Shown one piece after another: positions 1 to 8,027 of a stretch of DNA of 45,194 nucleotides (within the stretch, counting starts at the first letter, position 1; every line of letters starts with the position of its first letter). The position numbers were made by a program, and so were the translations under genes. The notes beneath the pieces were generated by a model, which was given only the letters and a program-made list of their open reading frames with translations, made no database searches and was not told the DNA's origin. Origin of the DNA: Nesterenkonia sp. F (lineage in GTDB: Bacteria > Actinomycetota > Actinomycetes > Actinomycetales > Micrococcaceae); contig NZ_AFRW01000057.1 in assembly GCF_000220985.1 (NCBI RefSeq), positions 1 through 45,194 of the forward strand, read 5' to 3'.

Positions 1-1162
1 CGCGGTGCCGACGACCATCAGCCGCGGGCGGCCCGCTCCACCCGGCGCCCACCGCCGAGGAGAGCAGCATGACCATCACCGCGCCGGGCAGCGTCACCAG
101 CCCGGCGGTCAGCGCCGAATGTCCCAGACTCTCCTGCACATGGACGGCGACCACCGCCCAGGTCGCCGGCATGCCGGCGAAGTACAGCGCCAGCACAGTG
201 GTGTTCAGCGTGTATCCGGGCACGGCGAAGAGACGCAGATCGACCATCGGAGCCTCCGGATCCCGGCGGCCCAGCCGGTGCTCCCAGCCGACCCAGAGCC
301 CCAGCAGCACCAGACCGGCCAGCCCCAGCAGCATCCCGGCGGCGCTGCGGAACTGGATGAACGGCAGCATGATCAGCACGACGGCGGCCGCCAACAGCAG
401 GACGCCGCCGGGGTCGAGGGCGCGCAGCCCCGCCCGTCGGCCCGGTCCAGCGCTCCGACGGGCCGGGCCGGCGGCCGAGCCGGCGGACGCGTCCGGCGTC
501 GAGGGGCTGGGCGGGGCCGCGTCGCTCCGCGGCAGCCAGAGCAGCGCCAGCACCAGGGCGACGCCGGTCAGCGGGGCATTGATCAGGAACGTCACGCGCC
601 AGCCGACCTCGGTGGAGGTCGCATCGATGATCAGCCCGCCGATCGTCGGCCCGGCGGCGACGCCGAGCCCGATCACCGTGCCCATCAGCCCATAGGCTCG
701 TCCGCGGGCCGATCCGGTGAACAGCCGCTGGATCATCCCGATGATCTGCGGGACGAGCAGGCCGGCGCCGAAGCCCATCAGCAGTCGCGCGGCATTGAGC
801 ACCAGCGCGTCGGGCGCCGCCGCGGCGAGGATCGAGGAGGTGCCGAACACGCCGGTGCCGAGCAGGAAGAACAGCCTCCGGCCCCACAGGTCGCCGGCGC
901 GCCCGGCCGGCACCAGGGCGACGCCGAAGGCCAGCGCATAGCCGGAGAGCACCCACTGCAGCGCCGAGGAGGTCGTCTGCAGCGACTGCTCGATCGCCGG
1001 CAGCGCGACGTTGACGATGCTGATGCTCATCAGCGAGGCGAAGAGCGGGGCCAGCAGGGTGAGCATCGTGCGCAGCGGGTGGGCGTCCGCCGCGCCGGAC
1101 GTGCCGGTCGGAGACTCGGGCCCGACGGTCGCCGCCCGTCGGGCTGGAGAGGGTGACGTCAT
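1..1162 (-). CDS. MFS transporter, DHA2 drug:H+ antiporter family (partial, frame broken near window edge)
   Basis: Predicted proton-driven efflux permease of the inner membrane. Reading from ATG 1162, the protein has alternating hydrophobic helices. It carries the DHA2/EmrB-like helix-1 signature SIVNVALP (residues about 47-54), the loop 2-3 motif GRAGDLWGRR (about 86-95) and the motif C-like stretch GLGVAAGPTIGGLI (about 164-177). The gene leaves the window at base 1, so its C-terminal part is not seen. Between about 24 and 49 the frame that had been clean changes: RLMVVGTA, the expected continuation of the next MFS loop motif, is found only in another frame. The substrate cannot be told from sequence. 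The gene is divergent from the small membrane protein at 1261, leaving 98 bases between the two starts. The family call is firm. The gene is either damaged or affected by a sequencing indel at its end. Confidence 0.85.
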   Translation of the reverse strand, partial: MTSPSPARRAATVGPESPTGTSGAADAHPLRTMLTLLAPLFASLMSISIVNVALPAIEQSLQTTSSALQWVLSGYALAFGVALVPAGRAGDLWGRRLFFLLGTGVFGTSSILAAAAPDALVLNAARLLMGFGAGLLVPQIIGMIQRLFTGSARGRAYGLMGTVIGLGVAAGPTIGGLIIDATSTEVGWRVTFLINAPLTGVALVLALLWLPRSDAAPPSPSTPDASAGSAAGPARRSAGPGRRAGLRALDPGGVLLLAAAVVLIMLPFIQFRSAAGMLLGLAGLVLLGLWVGWEHRLGRRDPEAPMVDLRLFAVPGYTLNTTVLALYFAGMPATWAVVAVHVQESLGHSALTAGLVTLPGAVMVMLLSSAVGAGWSGPPAADGRRHR

Positions 1163-1247
1163 GTCCACGACAACCTCGCGTCCGCGGCCGCCATTCCGAG
1201 AGACGCCCGACCCGCCGGTCGATTCGCCATCGACGCCGACGGGCGGG

Positions 1248-1253
1248 GATAAT
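1248..1253 (+). promoter_or_regulatory. Probable -10 box of a leaderless transcript
   Basis: GATAAT ends seven bases before ATG 1261, so transcription would begin at or next to the A of the start codon. No Shine-Dalgarno sequence precedes this ATG, which fits a leaderless mRNA. The same arrangement recurs at several other genes in the window. Confidence 0.6.
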
Positions 1254-1260
1254 CGGGACC

Positions 1261-1950
1261 ATGGGTTCGATCGATCGTGCCGCCGACGGCGGCGACCAGC
1301 ACGGCTCCACCGGTTCGGGCGAGGACGGCGCCTCGCGCCCGCAGGACGCGGTCCGCAGCTTCGGACGGCGCTCCTCCGGGATGACTTTCGCGGTGATGAT
1401 CACCGTGCTGCTGGTCGCCCTGGTCTTCGCGGCCAACCAGAACGACGTCATCGGCTGGATCATCGTGGTGATCTCCGGCGCCTGGCTGGTGCTGGCCGGC
1501 ATCCTGGTGTTCTCCGTCCGGCGCGGCGCCCAGAAGGTCGGACAGACCCTCGACTCCGCCCGGGCCGACGCCGCGGCACGCCGCACGGCCGAGGGCGGCG
1601 GCACTGCGGTCATCGACGAGGACGCTCACCAGCGGAACATGAAGCTGGACCACTCCTTCAAGATCGTCCAGGTCCAGCGCCGCGTGGTCGCCCAGGAGAT
1701 CGTCAAGGGGGCCGAGGCCGACCTCGAGATGGCCGAGCGCGCCCTGGACACCATCGAGACCACCGCGCACAACGGCCGCGACATCCTCGCCGACGTGCTC
1801 GGCGGTTCCGGCTCGGGCTCGTCCGGAGCCTCTTCCACGGACGCCGGCGCGTCCGCGGAGGAGGACCGCGGAGCGTCCCGGGACGAACGGCGCGGCCGGC
1901 GCCGCGGCGACGACGGTCCCGAGACGATCTCCGGCGACGTCGTCGAATGA
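1261..1950 (+). CDS. Hypothetical two-helix membrane protein
   Basis: 229 residues. A polar N-terminal stretch of about 38 residues is followed by two adjacent hydrophobic segments (about 41-58 and 62-84) that form a hairpin of membrane helices. Then comes a long charged cytoplasmic region rich in Ala, Arg and Glu. The segment about 120-182 looks helical or coiled, and the Ser/Gly/Asp/Arg tail is low in complexity. I do not recognise a named domain. The ATG at 1261 is chosen because a GATAAT box lies seven bases upstream. It is divergent from the MFS gene and 118 bases upstream of exonuclease III. No function is proposed. Confidence 0.75.
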   Translation: MGSIDRAADGGDQHGSTGSGEDGASRPQDAVRSFGRRSSGMTFAVMITVLLVALVFAANQNDVIGWIIVVISGAWLVLAGILVFSVRRGAQKVGQTLDSARADAAARRTAEGGGTAVIDEDAHQRNMKLDHSFKIVQVQRRVVAQEIVKGAEADLEMAERALDTIETTAHNGRDILADVLGGSGSGSSGASSTDAGASAEEDRGASRDERRGRRRGDDGPETISGDVVE

Positions 1951-2068
1951 CGCCGCGCCCGACGCGCTGAGCGGCCCTGCCCGCCCGGCGCGCCCGGCAT
2001 GCACGGCCCGCCCGGCACGCTCTGCACATCCCGCCGGCCCAGCCCGCACCTGCGACGAGAGGAACGAC

Positions 2069-2956
2069 GTGACCGACCAGACCAGCGACTTCGGCGAGCA
2101 CCCGCACCGCATCGTGGACCCCAAGGCCGACGGCGTCACCCGCATCGCCTCGGTGAACGTCAACGGCATCCGCGCCGCGGCGCGCAAGGGCATGGGGGAG
2201 TGGCTGGCCCATCGGGAGGTCGACGTGCTGGCCCTCCAGGAGGTCCGCGCGAACGAGGAGATCCTCACCAAGCTGGTGGCAGAGATGAGCGAGTCCACCG
2301 GCCAGCAGTGGCACATCCACGAGCAGGAGGCCGCCGACAAGGGCCGCGCCGGGGTGGCGATCCTCTCGCGGACCGAGCCGACGGCGGTGCGCAGCGGCAT
2401 CGGCGACGGCCACCCGCAGGACCAGGGGCGCTGGGTCGAGGCCGACTTCACCCTCGGCGACGGGTCGACGCTGACAGTGGTCAGCGTCTACGTCCACTCC
2501 GGCGAAGTCGGCACCGAGAAGCAGGAGCACAAGATGCGCTTCCTGCAGGACATGCGCGACACGCTGCCGGCACTGGCCGAGCGCGCCGAGCACGTGCTGG
2601 TCGTCGGCGACCTCAACGTCGGCCACACCGAGCTGGACATCAAGAACTGGAAGGGCAACCGGAAGAACTCCGGCTTCCTGCCCGAGGAACGGGCCTTCTT
2701 CGACGCCTACTTCGGCGAGGAGGTCGGCTATGTCGACGTCGCCCGCCGGCTGGCCGGCGAGGTCGAGGGCCCCTACACCTGGTGGTCCTACCGGGGGAAG
2801 GCCTTCGACAACGACACCGGGTGGCGCATCGACTACCAGATGGCCACCCCGCAGCTGGCCGAGCGGGCCGAGAAGTCCGTGGTCGACCGGGCGCTGGACT
2901 ACTCGCTGCGCTGGTCCGACCACGCCCCGCTCGTCGTCGACTACCGCCTGCCGTAG
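2069..2956 (+). CDS. xth: Exodeoxyribonuclease III (AP endonuclease, EEP family)
   Basis: Base-excision repair nuclease that cuts 5' of abasic sites and has 3'-5' exonuclease and 3'-phosphatase activity, using Mg2+. The 295-residue protein has the full endonuclease/exonuclease/phosphatase fold: SVNVNGIR with the metal-site Asn (about 28-35), LALQEVR with metal-binding Glu58, VVGDLNVGH with Asp181 and Asn183, and the C-terminal WSDHAPL with the catalytic Asp283-His284 pair. The GTG start at 2069 is preceded by GAGAGGA at a normal distance. The extended loop NWKGNRKNSGFLPEER matches ExoIII/Xth proteins. Its tail is followed at once by the Lrp-like gene, and a TAGGCT box overlaps its stop. Length and motifs are typical. 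Confidence 0.95.
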   Translation: MTDQTSDFGEHPHRIVDPKADGVTRIASVNVNGIRAAARKGMGEWLAHREVDVLALQEVRANEEILTKLVAEMSESTGQQWHIHEQEAADKGRAGVAILSRTEPTAVRSGIGDGHPQDQGRWVEADFTLGDGSTLTVVSVYVHSGEVGTEKQEHKMRFLQDMRDTLPALAERAEHVLVVGDLNVGHTELDIKNWKGNRKNSGFLPEERAFFDAYFGEEVGYVDVARRLAGEVEGPYTWWSYRGKAFDNDTGWRIDYQMATPQLAERAEKSVVDRALDYSLRWSDHAPLVVDYRLP

Positions 2957-2959
2957 GCT
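2954..2959 (+). promoter_or_regulatory. Possible -10 box for the Lrp-like gene
   Basis: TAGGCT overlaps the TAG stop codon of xth. It would place a transcription start near 2966, about 30 bases before ATG 2997, which has its own GCGAGGAG ribosome site. No clear -35 box is seen. Confidence 0.35.
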
Positions 2960-2996
2960 GAGTTCCGTCCCGTCCCACCCCAGCGAGGAGCATGAC

Positions 2997-3279
2997 ATGG
3001 TGACCGCCTTCGTGATGATCCGGACCGATCCGCACCGCATCCCCGAGGCCGCCCAGGAGATCGCCGACATCGACGGCGTGCGCTCGGTGTATTCGGTCAC
3101 CGGCGACTGGGATCTGGTGGCCATGGCGGAGATGCCCGACTTCGAGCAGCTGGCCACGCTGACTCCCGGACCGCATCTCCAAAGTCGAGGCCATCCGCGA
3201 CACCGAGACGATGCTGGCCTTCCGCACCTACTCGAACCAGGACCTCGAGGCCGGCTTCGCCCTCGGTCTGGACGAGTGA
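2997..3279 (+). pseudogene. Lrp/AsnC ligand-binding (RAM) domain protein, frame broken by one base
   Basis: Stand-alone C-terminal ligand-binding domain of the Lrp/AsnC family, with no DNA-binding half. These small proteins form alpha-beta oligomers that bind amino acids. Frame one reads MVTAFVMIRTDP and continues to EQLATLTP. The rest of the domain, DRISKVEAIRDTETMLAF onward to a TGA at 3277-3279, is in the next frame. Removing one C from the CCC run at 3165-3167 restores a continuous domain of 93 residues that matches the family from end to end. The start ATG 2997 has GCGAGGAG seven bases upstream. The break is therefore most simply a single-base insertion, either a sequencing error or a recent mutation. 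Confidence 0.85.
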
Positions 3280-3373
3280 GCGCCGGGGCCGACGGCGGTC
3301 GTGCCCTTGATACTCTGACCGCACTGAGACTGATCCGGCCGCGGGCCGGACGCGATGCTTCCACGAGGAGACC

Positions 3374-4429
3374 ATGACTGAGGGGACGACAGACCCGAGC
3401 GCCGCACTGGTCGGCGTCGGCGGGGAGCACCGCGTGCTCTCCGGCATGCAGCCGTCGGCGGACTCGCTGCATCTGGGCAACTACGTCGGCGCGCTGCTGC
3501 ACTGGGTGAAGGCCCAGGATCAGTACGACGCGTTCTTCTTCATCCCGGACCTGCACGGGATCACCGTCCCGCACGATCCTGAGGAGCTGCGCACGCGCAC
3601 GCGCAACACCGCCGCCCAGTACATCGCCGGCGGCATCGACGTCGAGCGCTCCACGCTGTTCGTCCAGTCCCACGTGCCCGAGCACGCCCAGCTTGCCTGG
3701 GTGCTCACCTGCCTCACCGGCATGGGAGAGGCCTCGCGGATGACCCAGTTCAAGGACAAGTCGGCCAAGCAGGGGGCCGACCATGCCGGCGTCGGGCTGC
3801 TGACCTACCCGATGCTGATGGCCTCCGACATCCTGCTCTACCAGCCCGACGGCGTGCCGGTGGGCGAGGACCAGAAGCAGCACGTCGAGCTGGCGCGGAA
3901 CCTGGCCCAGCGGTTCAACCACCGCTTCGGCGAGACGTTCCGGGTGCCCGAGCCGTTCATCCCCGAGGTCGGCGCGCGGGTCTACGACCTGCAGCAGCCC
4001 ACGGCGAAGATGTCGAAGTCGGCCGAATCGCCCAATGGGCTGCTGAACATCATGGACACCGACAAGAAGATCGCGAAGAAGATCAAGTCCGCCGTCACCG
4101 ACGACGGCTCCGAGATCCGCTTCGACCCGGAGGCCAAGCCCGGGGTGTCGAACCTGTTGAGCATCTTCTCGGCGGTGACCGGCCGCAGCATCGAGGCGCT
4201 GGAGGCGGAGTACGCCGGATCGATGTACGGGCATCTGAAGGTCGACCTGGCCGAGGCCGTCGTCGCGGCCGTCGGCCCGGTGCGCGACCGGGCGCTGGAG
4301 CTGCTCGACGACCCGGCCCAGCTCGACGCCCTGCTGGCCCGCGGCGCGGCCAAGGCACGGGCGACGGCGGCTCCGGTGCTCGCCGAGGTCTACCGGAAGG
4401 TCGGCTTCCTGCCGGCCGCGGGGCTCTGA
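3374..4429 (+). CDS. trpS: Tryptophanyl-tRNA synthetase
   Basis: Class I aminoacyl-tRNA synthetase that charges tRNA-Trp. The 351-residue length is normal for bacterial TrpS. The nucleotide-binding HIGH motif is HLGN (33-36), following SGMQPSAD, and the second signature is KMSKS (212-216) in [10 protein letters not shown]. The Rossmann core includes [10 protein letters not shown] and [22 protein letters not shown], the Trp/ATP pocket region typical of the enzyme. ATG 3374 has GAGGAGACC just upstream. A GATACT box at 3308-3313 may be its promoter. The YihY/BrkB gene follows 45 bases after the stop, an arrangement common in actinobacteria. Confidence 0.97.
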   Translation: MTEGTTDPSAALVGVGGEHRVLSGMQPSADSLHLGNYVGALLHWVKAQDQYDAFFFIPDLHGITVPHDPEELRTRTRNTAAQYIAGGIDVERSTLFVQSHVPEHAQLAWVLTCLTGMGEASRMTQFKDKSAKQGADHAGVGLLTYPMLMASDILLYQPDGVPVGEDQKQHVELARNLAQRFNHRFGETFRVPEPFIPEVGARVYDLQQPTAKMSKSAESPNGLLNIMDTDKKIAKKIKSAVTDDGSEIRFDPEAKPGVSNLLSIFSAVTGRSIEALEAEYAGSMYGHLKVDLAEAVVAAVGPVRDRALELLDDPAQLDALLARGAAKARATAAPVLAEVYRKVGFLPAAGL

Positions 4430-4474
4430 GGAGGCCCCTGTGATGCGGAGCCCGTGCCCGGAGGTCCCCTCGCC

Positions 4475-5611
4475 GTGACCGACGACGCCGCGGCCGCCCC
4501 CGCATCCGCCGAGTCCGACGACCGCCCCGCGCGGTCCTCCGGCCGAGTCCGGGAGGCGCTGCGGCGTGCGGACCGAGGCCGTGAGGTCGAGCCGATGGTC
4601 CACCCGCTGGACCTGCCGGCGCTGCGGCGGCGGGAGGGGCGTGCCCGATCCGCGCGCCTCCGGGCGCGGGAGCTGGGACCCGGCGCCCGGATCGGCGCCT
4701 CGCTCGGCTGGGCGCAGGCCCGGCTGGACGTGACCCGCGGGATGCGGGTGGTCAACCTCTTCCTCTTCCACTACGGCACGGTGATGGCCGCCGGCGCGGC
4801 GTACATGATGTTCTTCTCGGTGGCCGCGGCGCTGGTGGCCGGATTCGCCGTGGCCGGGCTCTTCGTCGGCGGCGACGCCGAGCTCCAGGAGCTGATCACC
4901 CGGTCGGTGAACACGGTGCTGCCCGGCGTCATCGACGACGGCTCCGGCGGGCTGGCCACGCCCGAGCAGCTCTTCGACACCCGGGGGCTGAGCCTGACGC
5001 TGATCGTCTCGCTGGCGGCGCTGGTGGTGACGTCGCTGAGCTGGCTGCACGGGCTGCGCTCGGGCATCCGCAGCATCTTCGACCGGCCGCTGATGGGTGA
5101 GAACGTCCTCGTGGTGAAGGCCCGGGATCTGGTGATGATGCTGCTGGTGGGCACGATGTTCATCATCGCCGGGGCGATGGGCGCGCTCTCCTCGGAGCTG
5201 CTCGGCCGAGTCATGGTGTGGTTGGGGAGCGAAGACGCCGTCGCCCACGAGGCCCTCACCCGCGCGGCGACGCTGTCCGCGGCCTTCATCCTCGACGTGC
5301 TGATCGCCGTGCTGCTGATGCGGGTCGCCTCGCGGATCGTCATCCCGGTCTGGGCGCTGTGGCAGGCGGCGCTGATCGCCGGAGTCGGCGTCTCGCTGCT
5401 GCGCGTGCTCTCCGCCGAGCTTCTGGCCAGCACGACCGCCAACCCGATCCTGGTCCCGTTCACCACAGTGCTGGGTCTGTTCTTCTACTTCTTCCTGTTC
5501 TCGCTGATCTATCTGCTGGCGGCCTCCTGGGCTGCGGTGGCCGCGTCGGAGCGGGAGCGCCGGCGGGCCGGGCGCGGCCGACGTCGCGCCCGGCCGCGGA
5601 TGCAGGGGTGA
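4475..5611 (+). CDS. YihY/BrkB-family inner membrane protein
   Basis: Polytopic membrane protein of the YihY/virulence factor BrkB family. The family's role is not settled; names derived from RNase BN are historical mistakes. After a charged N-terminal region of roughly 90 residues, the protein shows the family pattern FHYGTVMAAGAAYMMFFSVA and about six hydrophobic helices, ending in LFFYFFLFSLIYLLAASWA and an Arg-rich tail. GTG 4475 is preferred because GGAGGT at 4460-4465 lies nine bases upstream. A GTG at 4454 in the same frame has only a poor ribosome site. It is probably co-transcribed with trpS. The first of the two related hairpins begins about 90 bases after the stop. Confidence 0.9.
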   Translation: MTDDAAAAPASAESDDRPARSSGRVREALRRADRGREVEPMVHPLDLPALRRREGRARSARLRARELGPGARIGASLGWAQARLDVTRGMRVVNLFLFHYGTVMAAGAAYMMFFSVAAALVAGFAVAGLFVGGDAELQELITRSVNTVLPGVIDDGSGGLATPEQLFDTRGLSLTLIVSLAALVVTSLSWLHGLRSGIRSIFDRPLMGENVLVVKARDLVMMLLVGTMFIIAGAMGALSSELLGRVMVWLGSEDAVAHEALTRAATLSAAFILDVLIAVLLMRVASRIVIPVWALWQAALIAGVGVSLLRVLSAELLASTTANPILVPFTTVLGLFFYFFLFSLIYLLAASWAAVAASERERRRAGRGRRRARPRMQG

Positions 5612-5698
5612 GTCCCGTGCTGAGTGTGCCGTCGCCCCGACGGGCGATGAGCGTCTGTGTCGCAGTCGCTCCCGGTCTCGGGCTCCTGCGGTGAGCGG

Positions 5699-5766
5699 AC
5701 TTGTCGCAGGGCTCTGAGCCGTCGCACCCCGATATCGTTGCGACGACTCAGAGCCCTGCGACAGGT
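5699..5766. repeat. Long imperfect palindrome (hairpin 1 of a related pair)
   Basis: Arms 5702-5726 and 5739-5763 pair over 25 positions with one C-A mismatch, around a 12-base loop. Three further outer pairs extend it to 5699/5766. The outer 17 bases of each arm, TGTCGCAGGGCTCTGAG and its exact complement, are perfect. It shares the core TCGCAGGGCTSTGAG-N3-TCGC with a second hairpin at 7076-7133. There is no T-run, so it does not look like a standard terminator. Confidence 0.9.
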
Positions 5767-5890
5767 GCCGCCGCAGAGCGGTCGCCGACCCGGACGGCGG
5801 TCTCTCGGCCTGTGCAGGTGCGTTTCCCGCTGTCCACAGGGGCGAGGTCGGCGGCGACGCCGATCGTGCTCGTCCGTCAGAATGAGCGCC

Positions 5891-7063
5891 ATGACGACGG
5901 CGACGCCCTCTGCGGACACGGCGCACCGGGTGCGTGCTCAATCTCGTGGCGACGACCTGCACACCGGCACCGCGCTGAGCCAGGACGTACGGTCCGGGCG
6001 CATGGTGCGCCTGCGGCGCGGCGTGTACGTCTCCCCGGAGGACTGGTTGCGTTCCCCGCCCTGGCGACGTCATCTGCTCTCCGTGGTGGCGACGGCGATG
6101 CAGGAGGCAGAGGCCGTCTTCTGTCGCGAATCCGCCCTCGCCCTGCACGGCGTGCCGCTGCTGGAGGCTCCCGACGCCGTGCATCGCCGATGCACCAGCC
6201 GCAGCGCCGCCCGCCGGGTCCCGGCGCCGTCGATGGTGGGAGACCGGTCGGCGGCAGCTGTGCGACGAATGCTGGCGGCGACGGCGCCGTCGGGACCGGC
6301 GGTCCCGCCGGAGTCGGTTCTGGCGGGCCTGCCGACGCATCGTCTGGAGCCGACTGCTCCGCGGGAGATGCGTCGGCCCGAGGCCCGGCGCGCGCTGCGG
6401 GACGGGGAACTCATCGTGCCGCGGCAGACTCTGGACGGTGGGGCGGTGCCGTGGTGCCGCGCCGACGTCGACGGCTTCACTGTGGAGCCGCTGGCCCTGG
6501 CCGTGGTGGATACGGTGCCGCGGCTCGCCCTGGCCGAGGGGGTGGTGATCCTCGACGCCGTGCTCGGCGGGCATACCCGCACCGGTGTGCAGGTCGACGG
6601 CGACGAGCTGGCCTCCTGGGCCGAGCGGGTCCCGTCGAAGAGGCTCCGCGCCCGGTGGGAGCGGGCGCTGGCGGCCGCCGATCCGCGGGCGGAGTCGCCC
6701 GGCGAGTCGTACTCGCGCGTCCGCATCGCGGAGCTGGGGTTCGGTCTTCCGGAGCTGCAATCGCGCATCGTCGTCGGCGGGACGACGTACCGGGTGGACG
6801 CGGAGTGGCGCGACGTCGGCGAGTTCGACGGGACGGTGAAGTACACCCGGGCGGCGGAGCTCGGCGGAGGAGATCCTGTCCGGACGGTGTACCGGGAGAA
6901 GGTCCGCGAGGACGACATCCGGTCCACCGGACGGGCGATGGTGCGCTGGGGCTGGCCCGAGCTGCGGCGGCCCGAGCTGCTCGCGCGGCGCCTCGACGCC
7001 GCCGGCGTGCCGCGTCGGAGAGCCGGCCGGCGCGGGAGCGTTGTCGGGCAGCGCACCGGGTGA
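5891..7063 (+). CDS. AbiEi-like winged-helix protein with DUF559/Vsr-like nuclease domain
   Basis: About 390 residues. The N-terminal segment, with SGRMVRLRRGVYVSPEDW, matches the winged-helix start of AbiEi-family (type IV toxin-antitoxin) antitoxin-like proteins. The C-terminal third looks like a PD-(D/E)xK nuclease of the DUF559/Vsr group: a Glu in GESYSRVRIAELGF, then RVDAEWRDVGEFDGTVKY with acidic residues and the catalytic-type Lys, then YREKVREDDIRSTG and a final RWGWPEL. This architecture is widespread in actinobacteria without a proven role; nuclease activity is an inference. ATG 5891 is chosen for the CAGAAT hexamer seven bases upstream; ATG 5882 is in the same frame. It stands alone between two related hairpins (5699-5766 and 7076-7133), with no AbiEii nucleotidyltransferase partner, so it is not a standard AbiE pair. 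Confidence 0.75.
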   Translation: MTTATPSADTAHRVRAQSRGDDLHTGTALSQDVRSGRMVRLRRGVYVSPEDWLRSPPWRRHLLSVVATAMQEAEAVFCRESALALHGVPLLEAPDAVHRRCTSRSAARRVPAPSMVGDRSAAAVRRMLAATAPSGPAVPPESVLAGLPTHRLEPTAPREMRRPEARRALRDGELIVPRQTLDGGAVPWCRADVDGFTVEPLALAVVDTVPRLALAEGVVILDAVLGGHTRTGVQVDGDELASWAERVPSKRLRARWERALAAADPRAESPGESYSRVRIAELGFGLPELQSRIVVGGTTYRVDAEWRDVGEFDGTVKYTRAAELGGGDPVRTVYREKVREDDIRSTGRAMVRWGWPELRRPELLARRLDAAGVPRRRAGRRGSVVGQRTG

Positions 7064-7075
7064 CGGGACCGGTCT

Positions 7076-7133
7076 TCGCAGGGCTGTGAGGTATCGCGGT
7101 GCAATCGGCCCGCGACATCTCACAGCCCTGCGA
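7076..7133. repeat. Long imperfect palindrome (hairpin 2 of a related pair)
   Basis: Arms 7076-7099 and 7110-7133 pair over 24 positions with one G-T pair and one A-C mismatch, around a 10-base loop. The outer arm TCGCAGGGCTGTGAG matches hairpin 1 except for one base, and that base is changed in both arms so pairing is kept. It begins 12 bases after the stop of the AbiEi/DUF559 gene and lies between that gene and the convergent sdhB. Confidence 0.9.
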
Positions 7134-7244
7134 TATCCGGCAGGAGCTACGACGACGGCCGCCCCACCGAAATCCGGCGGCGACGTCGGGGAGCGGCTCG
7201 GGAAACACCCCGCCCCTCGTCGTCGGGCGCGCTGTGCGTCGAGC

Positions 7245-8027
7245 TCAGGCCGCGCGGGTCAGGATGGCCGTCTTGACCTCCTGGATGGCCTTGGTCACTT
7301 CGATGCCGCGCGGGCAGGCGTCGGTGCAGTTGAAGGTCGTGCGGCAGCGCCACACGCCCTCCTTGTCGTTGAGCACCTCCAGGCGCATGTCGCCGGCGTC
7401 GTCGCGCGAGTCGAAGATGAACCGGTGCGCGTTGACGATGGCGGCCGGCCCGAAGTACTGCCCGTCGGTCCAGAAGACCGGGCAGGAGGAGGTGCAGGCC
7501 GCACAGAGGATGCACTTGGTGGTGTCGTCGAAGCGCTCGCGGTCCTCCGGGGACTGGTAGCGCTCAGCGGACGGAGCCGGGGAGTTGGCGATCATGAAGG
7601 GCATGATCTCGCGGTAGGACTGGAAGAACGGCTCCATGTCCACGATCAGGTCCTTCTCGACCGGCAGACCCTTGATCGGCTCCACAGTGATCGGCTCGGA
7701 GGTGTCCAGATCCTTCAGCAGCGTCTTGCAGGCCAGCCGGTTGCGGCCGTTGATGCGCATGGCATCGGAGCCGCAGACGCCGTGGGCGCAGGACCGGCGG
7801 AAGGAGAGCGAGCCGTCCAGCTCCCACTTGACCTTGTGCAGGGCGTCGAGCACTCGGTCGGTGCCCTGCATGGTGATGGTCCACTCGTCCCAGCGGGCCT
7901 CGTCGGAGAACTCCGGGATGTAGCGGCGGACCTTCAGCGTGATGTCGAAGGTCGTGATGCCGCCGCCGGTGGACTCGGGGAGGTCGACCGTGGAGGCGGG
8001 CTCGGCGGCTTCGGTGGTGGTGCTCAT
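7245..8027 (-). CDS. sdhB: Succinate dehydrogenase iron-sulfur subunit
   Basis: Electron-transfer subunit of succinate:quinone oxidoreductase (complex II), on the cytoplasmic face of the membrane. 260 residues with three Fe-S cluster sites in order: the plant-ferredoxin [2Fe-2S] loop CAHGVCGSDAMRINGRNRLAC-like region (residues about 80-100), then CILCAACTSSCP for the [4Fe-4S] cluster, then CRTTFNCTDACPRGI, which completes the [3Fe-4S] and [4Fe-4S] ligands. Its ATG shares one base with the stop of sdhA (TGATG), so the two are translationally coupled. It is the last gene of sdhCDAB and is convergent with the AbiEi/DUF559 gene. Confidence 0.97.
   Translation of the reverse strand: MSTTTEAAEPASTVDLPESTGGGITTFDITLKVRRYIPEFSDEARWDEWTITMQGTDRVLDALHKVKWELDGSLSFRRSCAHGVCGSDAMRINGRNRLACKTLLKDLDTSEPITVEPIKGLPVEKDLIVDMEPFFQSYREIMPFMIANSPAPSAERYQSPEDRERFDDTTKCILCAACTSSCPVFWTDGQYFGPAAIVNAHRFIFDSRDDAGDMRLEVLNDKEGVWRCRTTFNCTDACPRGIEVTKAIQEVKTAILTRAA

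Noticed and set aside
5699-5766. Hairpin 1 considered as only a terminator of yihY
   Set aside because: It has no T-run and starts about 90 bases after the stop. It also shares its core sequence with hairpin 2, which ordinary terminators would not.
1703-7123. A 1,806-codon open frame on the minus strand
   Set aside because: It runs antisense to xth, trpS, yihY and the AbiEi/DUF559 gene. Its translation is Arg/Gly/Pro/His-rich without domains, as usual for a shadow frame in GC-rich DNA.
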